From: Cheilinus undulatus
Taxonomy: Eukaryota > Chordata > Actinopteri > Labriformes > Labridae
Length of the DNA: 64,000 nucleotides
Reading direction: 5' to 3'
Assembly: GCF_018320785.1 (NCBI RefSeq)
Contig: NC_054884.1
Location: 24,367,667 to 24,431,666, forward strand
Shown: one piece after another, positions 52,401 to 63,300 of the stretch
How positions within the stretch are numbered: position 1 is the stretch's first letter
How the letters are laid out: each line of letters starts with the position of its first letter
Position numbers and translations under genes: made by a program
Notes under the pieces: generated by a model
What the model was told of the DNA's origin: nothing
What the model saw: only the letters and a program-made list of their open reading frames with translations
The model's database searches: none

Positions 52401-55400
52401 TTATCATTTATTTTGTCTTATGTATACAGACGGTGTAATGGTTTCACTGGTGTTGGATTAACTGTTGACACTTTGTTAAACATTCTAATACTGTGCCAAA
52501 AGGTATGTTTATAGAAATAAATGTTGGATAAGATAATGTGAGTGACTTTTCAGATGCCTGATTTAAACAAATAAATGGCAGCGACTCATTAATTGTACTT
52601 ACTGACTGCAAAAAACACTTTGCGAGTAAAGTTAATGTTCCTGAAAGCAAATCACTGAAATTTCCAAATCAGAAAGTCTAACTCATAGCAAGGCAATAAG
52701 TACTGACGAAGAATATGCACCATGCATCCTTTAGGAGCACCTAAAGTCACAGGCAAGAACTCTTACTCATTGGATAACTTCACTCATGGTGCAAAAGTGG
52801 AAAGAGGTGGAAGGAGTATAATGTTACACTATGCTTTATTGTGTTTCAGGTTATGGCCACACTGTTCCCCTCTCAGATGAAGGAAAGGCTTTCTGCATCT
52901 TCTACTCCCTCTTGGGAATCCCCATCACCCTCTTCTTCCTCTCCGTTGTGGTGCAAAGGATCATGGTCGTGGTGACTCGGCGCCCAGTGTCCTACTTCCA
53001 CCGGCGATGGGCCATGTCTAAATCAAAGCTAGCCACCATACACGCTATCTGCTTAGCCCTCATCATGACCCTGCTGCTCCTCTTCATCCCTGCTTGGATC
53101 TTTGTCAGTGTGGAGAAGGACTGGGGCTTTCTGGAGTCTCTGTATTTCTGCTTTATCTCTCTGACAACCATCGGCCTCGGGGATTATGTTCCCGGAGAGA
53201 CCCACAGCAAAGAGGATATTACACACCCACAGCTGTACAGGCTGGCCATAACAGGTGGGTAGAAGGCTGAGGATACTGCCAGGCCAATGCGTCTACCTTG
53301 CAATTTTTCATCTCTGAAAAGTTAAAGCATTTTTCAAGATTAGATTGGAGCCATTAGTCTAGAAATGGTTTCAAGTGCTCTCTGGGGAGTTTTCTCATCC
53401 TATTGAGCAGTGGTTCGTTCATAGATCTATGAACAGGTAACACATTTTTGCTTTTCAGCAAGGAAGAAGGATGGCCATCGATGTTGCTTTTTAAGGCTGT
53501 CTTTTTGCTGTGTCTTATTTACCTCAGAAGTTATTGCTGGAAACACCCAAGCTGACAGTGTACCAAAAAAATTGTTAGATAAATTTCCAAACTGTGTAGG
53601 AGGAAATAGAGCTCAACAGTATGGTTACAAAGGTAAAAATTACATACATTTTATTAACAGCAGATTTGATGACTAACTATAATATCATAACTATTAAAGA
53701 TAGACTTACCATGAGCTCCCTGAGTATGACACAATGGTTAAAGCCCCTGTAGAAGACAAACCTTTGTGTGATTTCATTTGTTTTCAGAAATCCATGGTTT
53801 TTGGCAGTTCCTGCCACTAACCACTATCCTAGAGTGTCACAGTGATGTCTCTGATTGATGGAGCCTACTTCACTACACAAACTCTATATATATATAGCAC
53901 TTTTTCTAAGTGATTTGATAACTAAGATAAGAATGAATGTAAAACAAAGTTCCATGTGGGGGTTGAAAGTTATAAATGCGATCTATGGTATTTAATGGGG
54001 TTGCTCTTAGCATTTACTAACATAGACTATTGACAAAACACATTTAATAGCATTTTCATTGGGGAAAAATACTGACGTGCTAATACAGGGTATAATTCTA
54101 AAGGTTGTAGTACCATTGATTTCCTGACCAGTCATCTTAGATTTTGAGATCTGCATTTATGATGTTATAGGTTGGGAATGGGGTGTGTTAAAATGTAGAA
54201 ATATCTGACAGAGTACATGGGTATTATACTTCCAAGAACATTTGACACACCAAAATCTAGCTCTTATGAGGCTAACATGTTCTCAAAAACACTGCTAGCA
54301 TTATATTTCTGATATGTTTTCCACTACACTACTGCTGAGCTGATACTGGTAGGAATGTCTTTAGTTTTACATTTATTATGTTATAACCACGATCAGACTG
54401 ATTGAACTAGGAGATAGGGTTGGCACTGTCCAGACAGTTGGTTGATTAGTTAGACAATGACATCCCTTTGACCAAAATCTCATTGGTCAGACAATGAAAC
54501 AAGTGCATCCTGTTAATTGTTATCATTATAAGATATAACAAAACTCTTATCTGACATAGTCTTTGAGAATAGCTCTGTACTTTGCTCCATTCCGCTTTCC
54601 CTCAACCATGGCCAGTCTCACAGGCCCTGCTGCCAAGAAACACCCCAACAGCATGATGCTGCCACCACCATACTTTACTGTTGGGATGCATTGGGCAAGT
54701 GATGAGCAGTGCCAATTTTCATGCAGACATAACATTTAGAAAAGTTTTTAAAGATCAGTAGTAAGGCTTGGCAGTTAATAGCAAATAAGATCGCAGATCG
54801 CAGAAGGTGCAGTATTTCTTTAACCTGAAATTTGTGTCAAAATACCAGTTTTTGCAGCGGAGATGTTACACATTACATATACAATCAATTTAGTGGCCTA
54901 TTTTTAGAATAGTGCACAAAAAAATCCTATTTTCTTAATTTATGTATGTTTTTTCTTGTTAAATATGAGAATTATATAAAAATGATCATTCCCTTTAACA
55001 AATTTATTAGACCACCACCCAAAGAAAGGTTTATGCCACAGCTGCCCTAAATTAACAGCATTAGTAATTACCAAAATATTTTTTATGTTTCTGCAATGGT
55101 TAATACACCAATATGTAGAAGCTCTTTAACCCAAATGATATTTTTAATGCTAAAATATAATTATTATTCATGAATTTTCAAATTTACTGAGTTACAAAAA
55201 ACCCTGAAAAAATAGTAAAGCACATTATTATTTCTTGATTAATATGTCAAATTATAGTTATTTACTTGCATTCCTGAATAGAAAAATTAGTTTTAGTGGT
55301 TGAATGTTATGCTTGATTCATTTCTGACTTCTCAGAGAAGCCCAGTGAGCCGGCTCAAATGTGGGTATAAAAAGGTGAATTCAGTTTGAAATTCCTCATT

Positions 55401-57008
55401 CCTGTTCAAAATGGTAAAACGTGGAGAGCTCACTGAAAATGAAAGAGTCCGCATTAAAGCACTTCATGATGCTGGATGGTCTCTGAGACAAATATGACAG
55501 GTGGTCTAATAAATGTTTTAAGCACTGTATATCTAATATCTAATCTAATATAATGGCTATAGTATAGAGTTAATTATTGCTTGTTTTTGTTGGAAAATAC
55601 ATGAGATGAGGAGTTTTAAAAATAACCACATATTAAATCGCAATCACAAGATTGGGTAAGAAAAAAATCACAATTAGATTATTTTCCCAAATCGTTCAGC
55701 CCTAATCAGTAGTGAGTCACAGATGATGGCTGAAAACCTGAACAAGGGGAGCATATAGAGGTGACTACAGTGGTAGTTGGGGAAAAGGAACTACAGTGAG
55801 TTGACCATGACCCAGAATATGATATGACATCCAGCCTGCTAGCTATGACTCAGTGGATAAGGGACATGTTTGAAGAGGATGGCTGTTGATGATTTAGAAT
55901 TGATTGAGTATTTTAAGATATGTTGCTGATATTTAGGGCAAAGGTAGTTACTTACAGCTAAAGCTAAGGATTTAAGCTTTCAGATGTTTTTAATTTCATG
56001 TCTCTGTCTGCTACCAAGGCTAAGAAATAAAGATTTCAGTAAACATTGAAATTCAGCAGTTTTCAGATAAGTATTGTTCTTAGTAACATTGTTTTCATAG
56101 GCTTTAGAGGGAGCTTTTTCATGGCAGGCCTTGATCTGAAGGGGTTAAACTTTAATTCCATCAAGATAGAAAAATCTCTCTTGGAAGGGAGGCAGCACTA
56201 GCAGTTCAACACGTGACAAACAACATACTCTAACAATAAAGATTAGATCAACCAACAAATTGGCAGTATTAAAACATGCATGCACTGGTCAAATGATCCT
56301 TAACTGTGGTTCAAAATATCTAAGAAGTATTGAGATATTTCTGTCATCTACAGATCATCTTCTTCAGTCAGTGCCTTATCACTGACATAAGAAATACCTG
56401 AGAAAAGTTAACTAAAATAATTTTTAAAAATAGTCATGAATATGTTCTTCTCTATGTTTTTTTTTTAATTCATCATTGATGTTCAAAGCCACAGAGGACT
56501 TTTGGGTTGAATTGAAACATAAAATCAGCTTGTTATCATTTGATATATATGTTTAACAAATTTTCAACACTTGCTATTGTTACAAAGTTAAACCCAGAAA
56601 CATTTTGTAGCTTCTCCACCCTTTTACATCAGCCAAACCTTGATTTGATTAGTCACCCTGCACTGATCTTTGTTTAATCAGCCTGCTATTGTGTTGTTAA
56701 TGTTTGCTTTTCCAGTCTACCTGCTGCTGGGCTTGGTGTTTGTCCTCGTGGTGCTGGAGACGTGTTGTGAGCTTCCCCAGATGAAACGTCTCAGACAGAG
56801 GTTCTGCAAGGAGAACGTCCGGGAGCTGGACTCTGAGACCACCAACATCATTGACAGGGACCACATGAACGACCAGCTTGGCGATATCTCGGATCACGTA
56901 CCGGTCATCCCTTCAGTGTCAGAGCAGGCTGCATCTCTACAGAAGGACAGTAAATCTACACCTTACATGCCAGCACCCGGGTCTGCCTCTAATGGAAAAC
57001 TGAGATGA
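49116..57008 (+). CDS. kcnk1: Two-pore-domain potassium channel, TWIK-1 type; complete
   Basis: Three exons (49116-49464, 52850-53254, 56716-57008) give 348 residues; mammalian TWIK-1 has 336. K2P channels are dimers giving background potassium current in plasma membrane and endosomes. M1 is about residues 19-42; the cap has Cys54, the likely intersubunit disulphide, and sequons at NNT (about 52) and NDS (about 95). The first pore is TTTGYGHT with filter TTGYG (115-119), carrying the unusual second Thr of TWIK-1 and its pH-sensing His (120). The second pore is TTIGLGD (222-228). M2 keeps the IPITLFFL segment whose Leu narrows the TWIK-1 pore. The C-tail keeps a Lys near the reported SUMO site (275) and the di-isoleucine NIID (296-297) linked to endocytosis. 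It is closer to KCNK1 than to KCNK6 ([21 protein letters not shown]). The a or b copy cannot be told. Confidence 0.95.
49465..52849. other. kcnk1 intron 1 (3.4 kb)
   Basis: Holds a Tc1-like element (50005-50924), a hAT-like scrap near 52240 (GCTTCCCAAAGTGTGGACTG) and the repeat shared with 25380-25600 (52660-52800). The rest is AT-rich without features. Confidence 0.55.
50005..50924 (-). mobile_element. Tc1/mariner-like element, second family
   Basis: Ends ACTATATGGATAAAAGTATT and the inverse of ACTATATGGAGAAAAGTATT. The minus strand reads [20 protein letters not shown] and [14 protein letters not shown], the core of a Tc1-type transposase; the remainder is broken. It differs from the AGTGCC-ended family. 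Confidence 0.75.
52850..53254 (+). CDS. kcnk1: kcnk1 exon 2
   Basis: Acceptor TTGTGTTTCAG, donor GTGGGT. Completes GYG and codes M2, M3 and pore 2 ([15 protein letters not shown]), residues 117-251. Confidence 0.96.
54547..54735 (-). pseudogene. Tc1 transposase fragment
   Basis: Minus strand reads [20 protein letters not shown], then [20 protein letters not shown], the middle of a Tc1-type catalytic domain. No element ends seen. Confidence 0.75.
54762..55704. mobile_element. hAT-type element with perfect 8-bp target duplication (copy B)
   Basis: Starts TAAGGCTTGGC and ends GTTCAGCCCTA (inverse of TAGGGCTGAAC). ATCAGTAG stands on both sides (54754-54761, 55705-55712). Its interior contains a Tc1-type MITE. 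It is the same family as the outer parts of 16980-18795. Confidence 0.85.
54990..55525 (+). mobile_element. Tc1-type MITE nested in the hAT element
   Basis: Inverted ends AAATTTATTAGACCACC (left) and GGTGGTCTAATAAATGTTTT (right). The plus strand near 55410 reads [20 protein letters not shown] and then AGWSLRQI followed by a stop, a Tc1 transposase N-terminus. The rest of the transposase is deleted. Confidence 0.8.
56716..57008 (+). CDS. kcnk1: kcnk1 exon 3
   Basis: Acceptor TTGCTTTTCCAG. Codes M4 ([20 protein letters not shown]) and the cytosolic tail, stop TGA at 57006-57008. Confidence 0.95.
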
Positions 57009-57600
57009 CAAATCATCTTCAGTACGTTTTTAGAAAGACTGATGCTCCCTTTTGACTGTTACCTTTGCCTCAGTGTATTTTTAAAATATAAAAAGAGCCT
57101 GAGAATGCTTTAGTTGGGTTATCTGCATCTAATCTGAGTCATTTAATCACTGTAAAATGGATTCCATTTCTTCAGTGCCAACACCAACAGGCAGTTTTGG
57201 CGAAAAAGCAGGAACCACCCACAGACTATCAAAATCAGGATGGCTTTGTTTTCTTTTTCTCCCACTGTTTCTCCATTCCCTGCAGATAAGACCCAGATCT
57301 GTGACACAGAGGAAGGGCCGGGTCCCCGAGCGGAGGGAAACCCCACAAGGCACTGCTTCCTGCCAAAGTCTCTGTGTTGTAATCCCAAAGCCGCACAGTT
57401 TGCTCCTGGATGATTTCACACCTGCTCTATGCACATTATATAATCTATGGTGGTATTTGCATGGGAAATTAGCCCTCTTGGAAATAGGAGAGCAGCACGA
57501 AGAGAATCAGACGTACCTGTTGGTGGCCTGTTGCATTTTTTAAAAAGGATTCCAAGATGAATATCAAATGATGGCAAAAAATAAACATTGCCATCTTCCT
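57009..57600 (+). other. kcnk1: kcnk1 3' UTR with candidate poly(A) signal
   Basis: AATAAA at 57580-57585 is the first clear signal after the stop. The open stretches inside on both strands resemble no known protein. Confidence 0.5.
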
Positions 57601-57884
57601 GGTTGCAACAGGTGGTTATTGGACTTCACATCCTGCCAACATGCTTAAACACAGTCCATTTATTCCATTATGCAGCAGACAGGCCTAGCTGCAACCAAAA
57701 TATGAGGAAAGGACGGTTTAATATTTGATACAGATGGTGCTTCAGCTGCAGGGTTGTCACAATACCAGATGTTTAAACGTGGGTATGATCCTGGTGAAAA
57801 TCCAACACTATCAATGCATACATTTTCAAAAAGGTGGATGAAAAAGTGGAAAAAAGATTGAAATAAATTTAAGCGATATAACAT

Positions 57885-59147
57885 TTTCTAAAATTTATCT
57901 GAATATTTATCCCCTTAAAGTTAGTATTTAGTGGATGCAGCATTTGTTGTAATCACAGCACTGAGTCTGTGGATAGGTCTCAGCCAGGTTTCATTCATCT
58001 AGACACTGCAATTTTACTCCATTTTTCTTTGCAAAACTTCTCAATCTCTGTCAGGTTGCATGGGGAACAGGCGTGAACAGCCACTAGCTCCTGACTCAGC
58101 CCCTTCAGGGCATTCACCTTGCTGTCTTTAAACCATTTCTGTGTAGCTTTCACTGTGTGCTTGGGGTCATTGTCTAGCTGGAAATAAATCTCCAAAGCCA
58201 TAGTTCTCTTGCAGACTAAATAACATTTCCCTTTAGGGTTTTCTTATATTTTGGCGCAGTCATTATACCCTCTACCTTTACAAGCCTTTCGAGGCCAGCA
58301 GCTGAGAAGCATCTCCACAGCATAATACTGCCACCACTGTGCTTCACAGTGGGGATGGTGTGTTTGTAGTGATGTGTAGTATTTGGTGTACTATGGTCAA
58401 AATTGTATGTGTTTTCTTCAATAGTGGCTTTCTCTTTGCCACTTTCCCATAAAGCTTTGACTGCTGAAGAGCCCAGGCAACAGTTATTATATGCAGAGTC
58501 TCTCCCATCTCAGCTGCTGAAGCTTGTAACTCCTTCAGAGTAGTCATAGGTGTCATGGTGGACTCTCTCACTGGTTCTTGACAGTCACCCAGTTTGTGAG
58601 AAAAGCTTGATCTAGGTAGATTTACACATGTGTCATACTCCTTCCATTTCTTGATGGATTTAACTGAACTCTGGAGGATGTTCAGTGCCTTAGGATATTT
58701 TTGTATCCATCCCCTGAGATATACTTTTAACAGTGTTTTCTCTGAGTTGATGCAGTGTTCTTTTGCCTTCATGGTAAAATGGTAGCCAGGAATACTGATT
58801 CATCAGTGACTAAACCTTCCAGACACAGATGTCTTTATACTACAATCACTTGGGACACATTCACCGCACTCAGGTGACCCCCATTTCATTACTTGTGAGA
58901 CTACTGGCACCAGTTGGCTGGACCTCTAAATAATTAGGGTAGTCACTTTGAAGAAAGGGAATATTTATGCAATGACTTATTTTACCTTAGATATTTTTAT
59001 TTAATCGACCTTACTTTGTAGAAATCTGCTTTAACTTTGCCATTCAAGACAGGAAATTATATTGGCCATGATTGAGTTATAAAATCAATTAAATCATGAA
59101 ACATCCAAGGGGATAAATACTTTTTTAGACATGTACATTATGACATA
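57885..59147 (-). mobile_element. Tc1/mariner-type transposon copy, degenerate
   Basis: Minus-strand transposase pieces: [20 protein letters not shown] (58344-58772) and FQLDNDPKHTVKATQKWF (57995-58201, second catalytic Asp region), in different frames. Same family as 1690, 41351 and 46038. Confidence 0.8.
58344..58772 (-). pseudogene. Tc1 transposase remnant, N-terminal part
   Basis: 142-codon open stretch with the DNA-binding region (LNILQSSVKSIKKWKEYDT, PRSSFSHKL) and KLYGKVAKRKPLLKK. The catalytic part follows only in another frame after deletions. Confidence 0.75.
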
Positions 59148-60161
59148 ATAACCTTGAAAGAGTTAGGGTTCATTGCAGGTTTGTTTCTAGGTAATTCACC
59201 AGTAACTGCATGTATGTGTTTGGAGTTGTCTTAGTGCAATGTTTGTTCATTTACCCCTAGAGGGCAGCACTTTCATTTTATATATATATAAAGTGATCCT
59301 ACATGAGCCTAATTGTTACAGTGAGATGAAGTCTCATGCTGCTTTAGGGGGTGTTTTTAGGCTAAAATAGTTGCACTGAAAGAACATGCTACTTTTACAA
59401 CTGAAGGTGAGGGACATGCTGAAACATGTTGCTCTTTTTATTACAGTTTGGCATGGCTGACCCAGTTTACTGGAGTGCTACACCAAATGTGAAGTATATG
59501 GTAGATTTTTAGTGTTATTTTTTTTGGAATTTTTATAGAGCAAATCTGCTAAATAGGGTGTAAATTAAAAAAAAAAGTCCTCCAGTTCTACTTTTGCTGC
59601 TAGTTACATTGTTTTCATTGTTTTGTGTTAATCAATAGCAGAACTTTAAATCATTGCAAACTTAGCTTTCTGTATCAAATGCAATTGAATCATTCAACAT
59701 TAAACAGTTTAAACCTGGTTATATTTCTTTTAAACAGGTACACGAGACAAGAAAATCAAATATTTTATATAAACTTGGGTTATTTTATTTATACATTATT
59801 ATATTCACATCATATTTCAAGACAAACATGCAGACTGATGTGGGTACACGCATTCAAGCAGGCATTCACATTCTCACACGCACATGTACACACAAACACA
59901 GAAAATGTCCTTCAACCAGAGAAGCAGTGCTTAGTCCCCTGTGAGACAAAGTTTCTGTCCTTCTGAAATGTCCTTGAATCCACATGATCTATGGGACTGT
60001 TGTTGTGCAGCAGACTTTGACTTTTAACCTCCACACAGAGCCTGGAAAGTGTAAAGCTGACTACTGTATTCACAAATTGGGAGCAAAGCCGTCACCTTCA
60101 CACTCACAGGCCTTCACAGATATTCCCTTTCTCAGTGTAACCTTTATATTTTTTTGTGTGT

Positions 60162-60368
60162 TTATACTATCTGGGGCTGTTTGGAGCAGCGGGGCCATAG
60201 AGGACGCAGGCTAATGATGAACAAGATGAAGAGCAGTATGGCCATGATGGTGACTATAGTGACGTAGCCGCCGTGGGGCAGAAGGGGTGTATCGGGAGCC
60301 TCAGCTGGAATCATGTTGGTCAGATTTAACATGTAGCCCAGTGTCCAGCCTGCATCACTGCCTTTTAT
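60162..60368 (-). CDS. entpd1: Ectonucleoside triphosphate diphosphohydrolase (CD39 family), last coding exon
   Basis: Acceptor CTTCCTGTGCAG; 68 codons and stop TAA (60162-60164). It codes [20 protein letters not shown], the signature at the end of the NTPDase ectodomain, then a transmembrane helix [19 protein letters not shown] and a short basic cytosolic tail ending CSKQPQIV. Cell-surface NTPDases hydrolyse extracellular ATP and ADP and are anchored by an N- and a C-terminal helix; this is the C-terminal one. The start of the exon ([22 protein letters not shown]) fits ENTPD1 best, but ENTPD2 and ENTPD8 are alike here, so the symbol is provisional. The other exons lie beyond base 64000 or are too diverged to see. 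Confidence 0.82.
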   Translation of the reverse strand: MKGSDAGWTLGYMLNLTNMIPAEAPDTPLLPHGGYVTIVTIMAILLFILFIISLRPLWPRCSKQPQIV

Positions 60369-63300
60369 CTGCACAGGAAGACAGAAAACAGAGTGAACCT
60401 CAGGCCAATGCAGTCTTGAATTGTTTACAACTTAAAAAACAAAGATGACAGAGTTAATTGAGTTGGTCAATATGATGATTAGGAAAAACCTGACTATTTT
60501 TGGCCAACATGGCAGAAAACAATAAAAAACAAAGTGCTAAAGAGGATTTAGAGGCTGTGATTAAGAGGCCTAGCCAAGGCTGTTTTATGAAGTACACCTA
60601 TTCAGACTTACAGTGAATGATTTCTTTTAACTCACAGTATTTCAGAATAAACATATTTTGAAGGAAAGTATGAGTACCATAAACTTTGAGTTAAAAGCCT
60701 GTTTTAATTAAAGGCCTGGTCCCTTTACTAGCCTGGTTTTGCCTCATGTTTTGACAAATGACAGTAGGTTTTAATAGAGGCACTTATCTATTTAGTGTTA
60801 AAATAGTTTGCAAATCAAACATAAAGATGAAATAGACGAAAGGAAGGTTTTTGCTGGGGTTAGAGATAAAATTAATGTTGAAATCATAAAAAATCATTTT
60901 GTACATTTTTCATGTTAAATTTTGGTAGCACTTTATTTTAGATTAACTAGTAATTTTATTGTGATAAGTGCCAAAGTGGGGCATGGGCCCCTCCAAGTGG
61001 ACGCAGCGTTATGTCATGGGGGGCGTGCCACGACAGGACTAAGCAACATTCAATGATATCACCTCAGATTTAACAATGTGGTTGCTGAAAAAAAATTCAT
61101 CTGCCAACAGGGGCAAGCACAAAAAGTTTGGGAATCACTGCCTTGATATTCATCAATTTATTTCTGAATTCGCATCTGTACCTAATAATTTATGTAAAAC
61201 GTATTTTTTGGAGCATTACAAAATCAAAGGGTGGCCTAAAACACTTGAAATTTTCCTTGGGAGGATATTTTCATGGGCCAAACTCCTTTTTATTGTCCAG
61301 TTTAAAATGCTTTACAACAGATAAAACCCGCCATAAAATCACATTTTTACATAAATCCTACATTAGACGTTGAACAACCGTTTACTTGACTTTTTGACCC
61401 TCCAAAGATACCGTCACAAGCCTGGGAACGCGCCATTTTTACCGGAAAATACCTGCTCCGAACGCGGTTGTTTTGGCGAGTTAATGACACGCTGCCAAAT
61501 ACCTGAGCTTAGAAACATTTTCTGCTTTGGAGAGACTATGTAAAATGAAGCTGTGTTTCCTGCTGGACTCTTACAAGTCTTCATAATCGGAAACTCCACC
61601 GTCATTCTCCCTGGAGCTGAGCTGAATAGACGGTAAGTCCTGAACTACTGGAAGTGTCAATCAAAACTAGTGACGTCGTAGGTCAGGGATGCCTGTAAGC
61701 CAGCTTAGCTGCCCTGTATTAAATTAGGTATTTAAGCTTGTAGAAACTTGCATTTAATTTAAAGTATTACATTTATTAGCAGCACTCTGTGTGCTGATTA
61801 ATTACATAGAACTTCTCAGGTGTGCAATGCAATGTAATTTAATTGCAGACACAATTTCTGACTGTTTACATGAAGGATATGCACTAAAACTGCTTGTTAT
61901 TATTTTCCTAATGCAGTTGTGGCTCTCTTACTCTGATTTAATATTATGCAGCTCTTTATCAACTTTGGTAACTTTTCTACATAATTTAATTTTATGTTTA
62001 ATTTTGTGTAAAGAGGAGGTCCTCACTAACTCTTCTACTTATCTCCATGAGGTGGCAAGAAAATAGTATAGTAGTGGTTCATAAAACATATCTGGCCCTA
62101 TCTGTTTGTTCATTTTAATTAATCATTGTTTAAACCCCCTCAGTAACTAGTTGCTTCTTTCAGGGAGGCCAAAATAGCTTAGCTTGCATGTATATCTACA
62201 GACAGTACATTAATTTCTAATGATATATTTGTGGGAGGAATAAAAGGTCGTATATTAATCACATGGATGGTGGTCCAATTTCTTGGCTCCTCCTCGGGTA
62301 AGAAAAATGGTTCAATGAGACAGTGTGTAAGAAAAATATCTGTAAATTACAAAGTACTTTTCTGCCAAGGCTCTTTGGAAAATCCCAATGTTCTGTAAGG
62401 GAGTCCATTCAACTCAGTATGCTTATTGAGTTACATCTAAGATGGGCATTTATTTGTAACAATTTGGGGGGAAATCACAGTAGGACCTTTGCTTTACAAA
62501 GCGTTGTAATATCTATGTGGAATATTTCCTTTGCTTCACAAAAATCTTAATATGTTTTTTAATATTTCTCTAAGACATCAAGGCAGGTATTACATGAATT
62601 AGGCTTTTCATTTATTTAAAGACAAAGAAATTTTGTTTGCAGAGTTTCATTTTTCCATTTCTCTTATTCTTCCCCAAGCAAGGAACCAATATTTGCTTTG
62701 GTAGATTTGCCACTGAAGCAGAATCATTGCAGCAGACTGGATTCAGGAAGAGCTCAAACAGCACAGCCTTTTCTGACAAACTAACCCAGTTACCATTTAC
62801 TTTAACAGTCAATTCCTTAACACAAATGCTTCCTTAGGTTGAGGAAATGCATATCAGGTGTCTCTGAATTGTTTAACATTCTCCAGTCAAGTTGCTTTGA
62901 TTTTTTTCTAGACTGAGGAAGTACTTAATGGATAATGTAGTTTGTTTTTCAGCAGAGCAATCCATTACAGTCTCTTAGATAACAGTGTTAAAAATTCGTA
63001 TTAAAGTGGGATAGGAAGGGCTGAGCGATTGCCACAGAAAAAGGTGGCTGGACAAATACAAAGATATAGTAAAGCTAACATGACTGACAGCCAACTCATA
63101 AGTTTTACTTTAATCAAAATAAACTTTATTTAAAAATCCCAAAAGAACTACAGATTGTACCAGCTATGTAAATGCAGCCCAGTTTGGCTAGTTAGACCCT
63201 ACTTTCAGCACAGGGTTTACTGTGGACTGAACCAGTGGTTCTCACTTGGTGGCCAGGACCCAAAAGTGGGAAACAGGTGTGTTTTCAGTGGGTCATGAAC

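Larger units (their letters stand above)
53255..56715. other. kcnk1 intron 2 (3.5 kb)
   Basis: Holds a Tc1 fragment (54547-54735) and, 27 bases further on, a hAT-type element with a nested Tc1 MITE (54762-55704). Elsewhere nothing recognised. Confidence 0.55.
57601..60161. other. Spacer between convergent kcnk1 and ectonucleotidase genes
   Basis: Mostly the Tc1 copy at 57885-59147. On the minus strand AATAAA (59784-59789) may end the ectonucleotidase transcript, making about 59770-60161 its 3' UTR. Confidence 0.5.

Noticed and set aside
57143..57543. Open frames on both strands after kcnk1
   Set aside because: They fall in the kcnk1 3' UTR and resemble no known protein.
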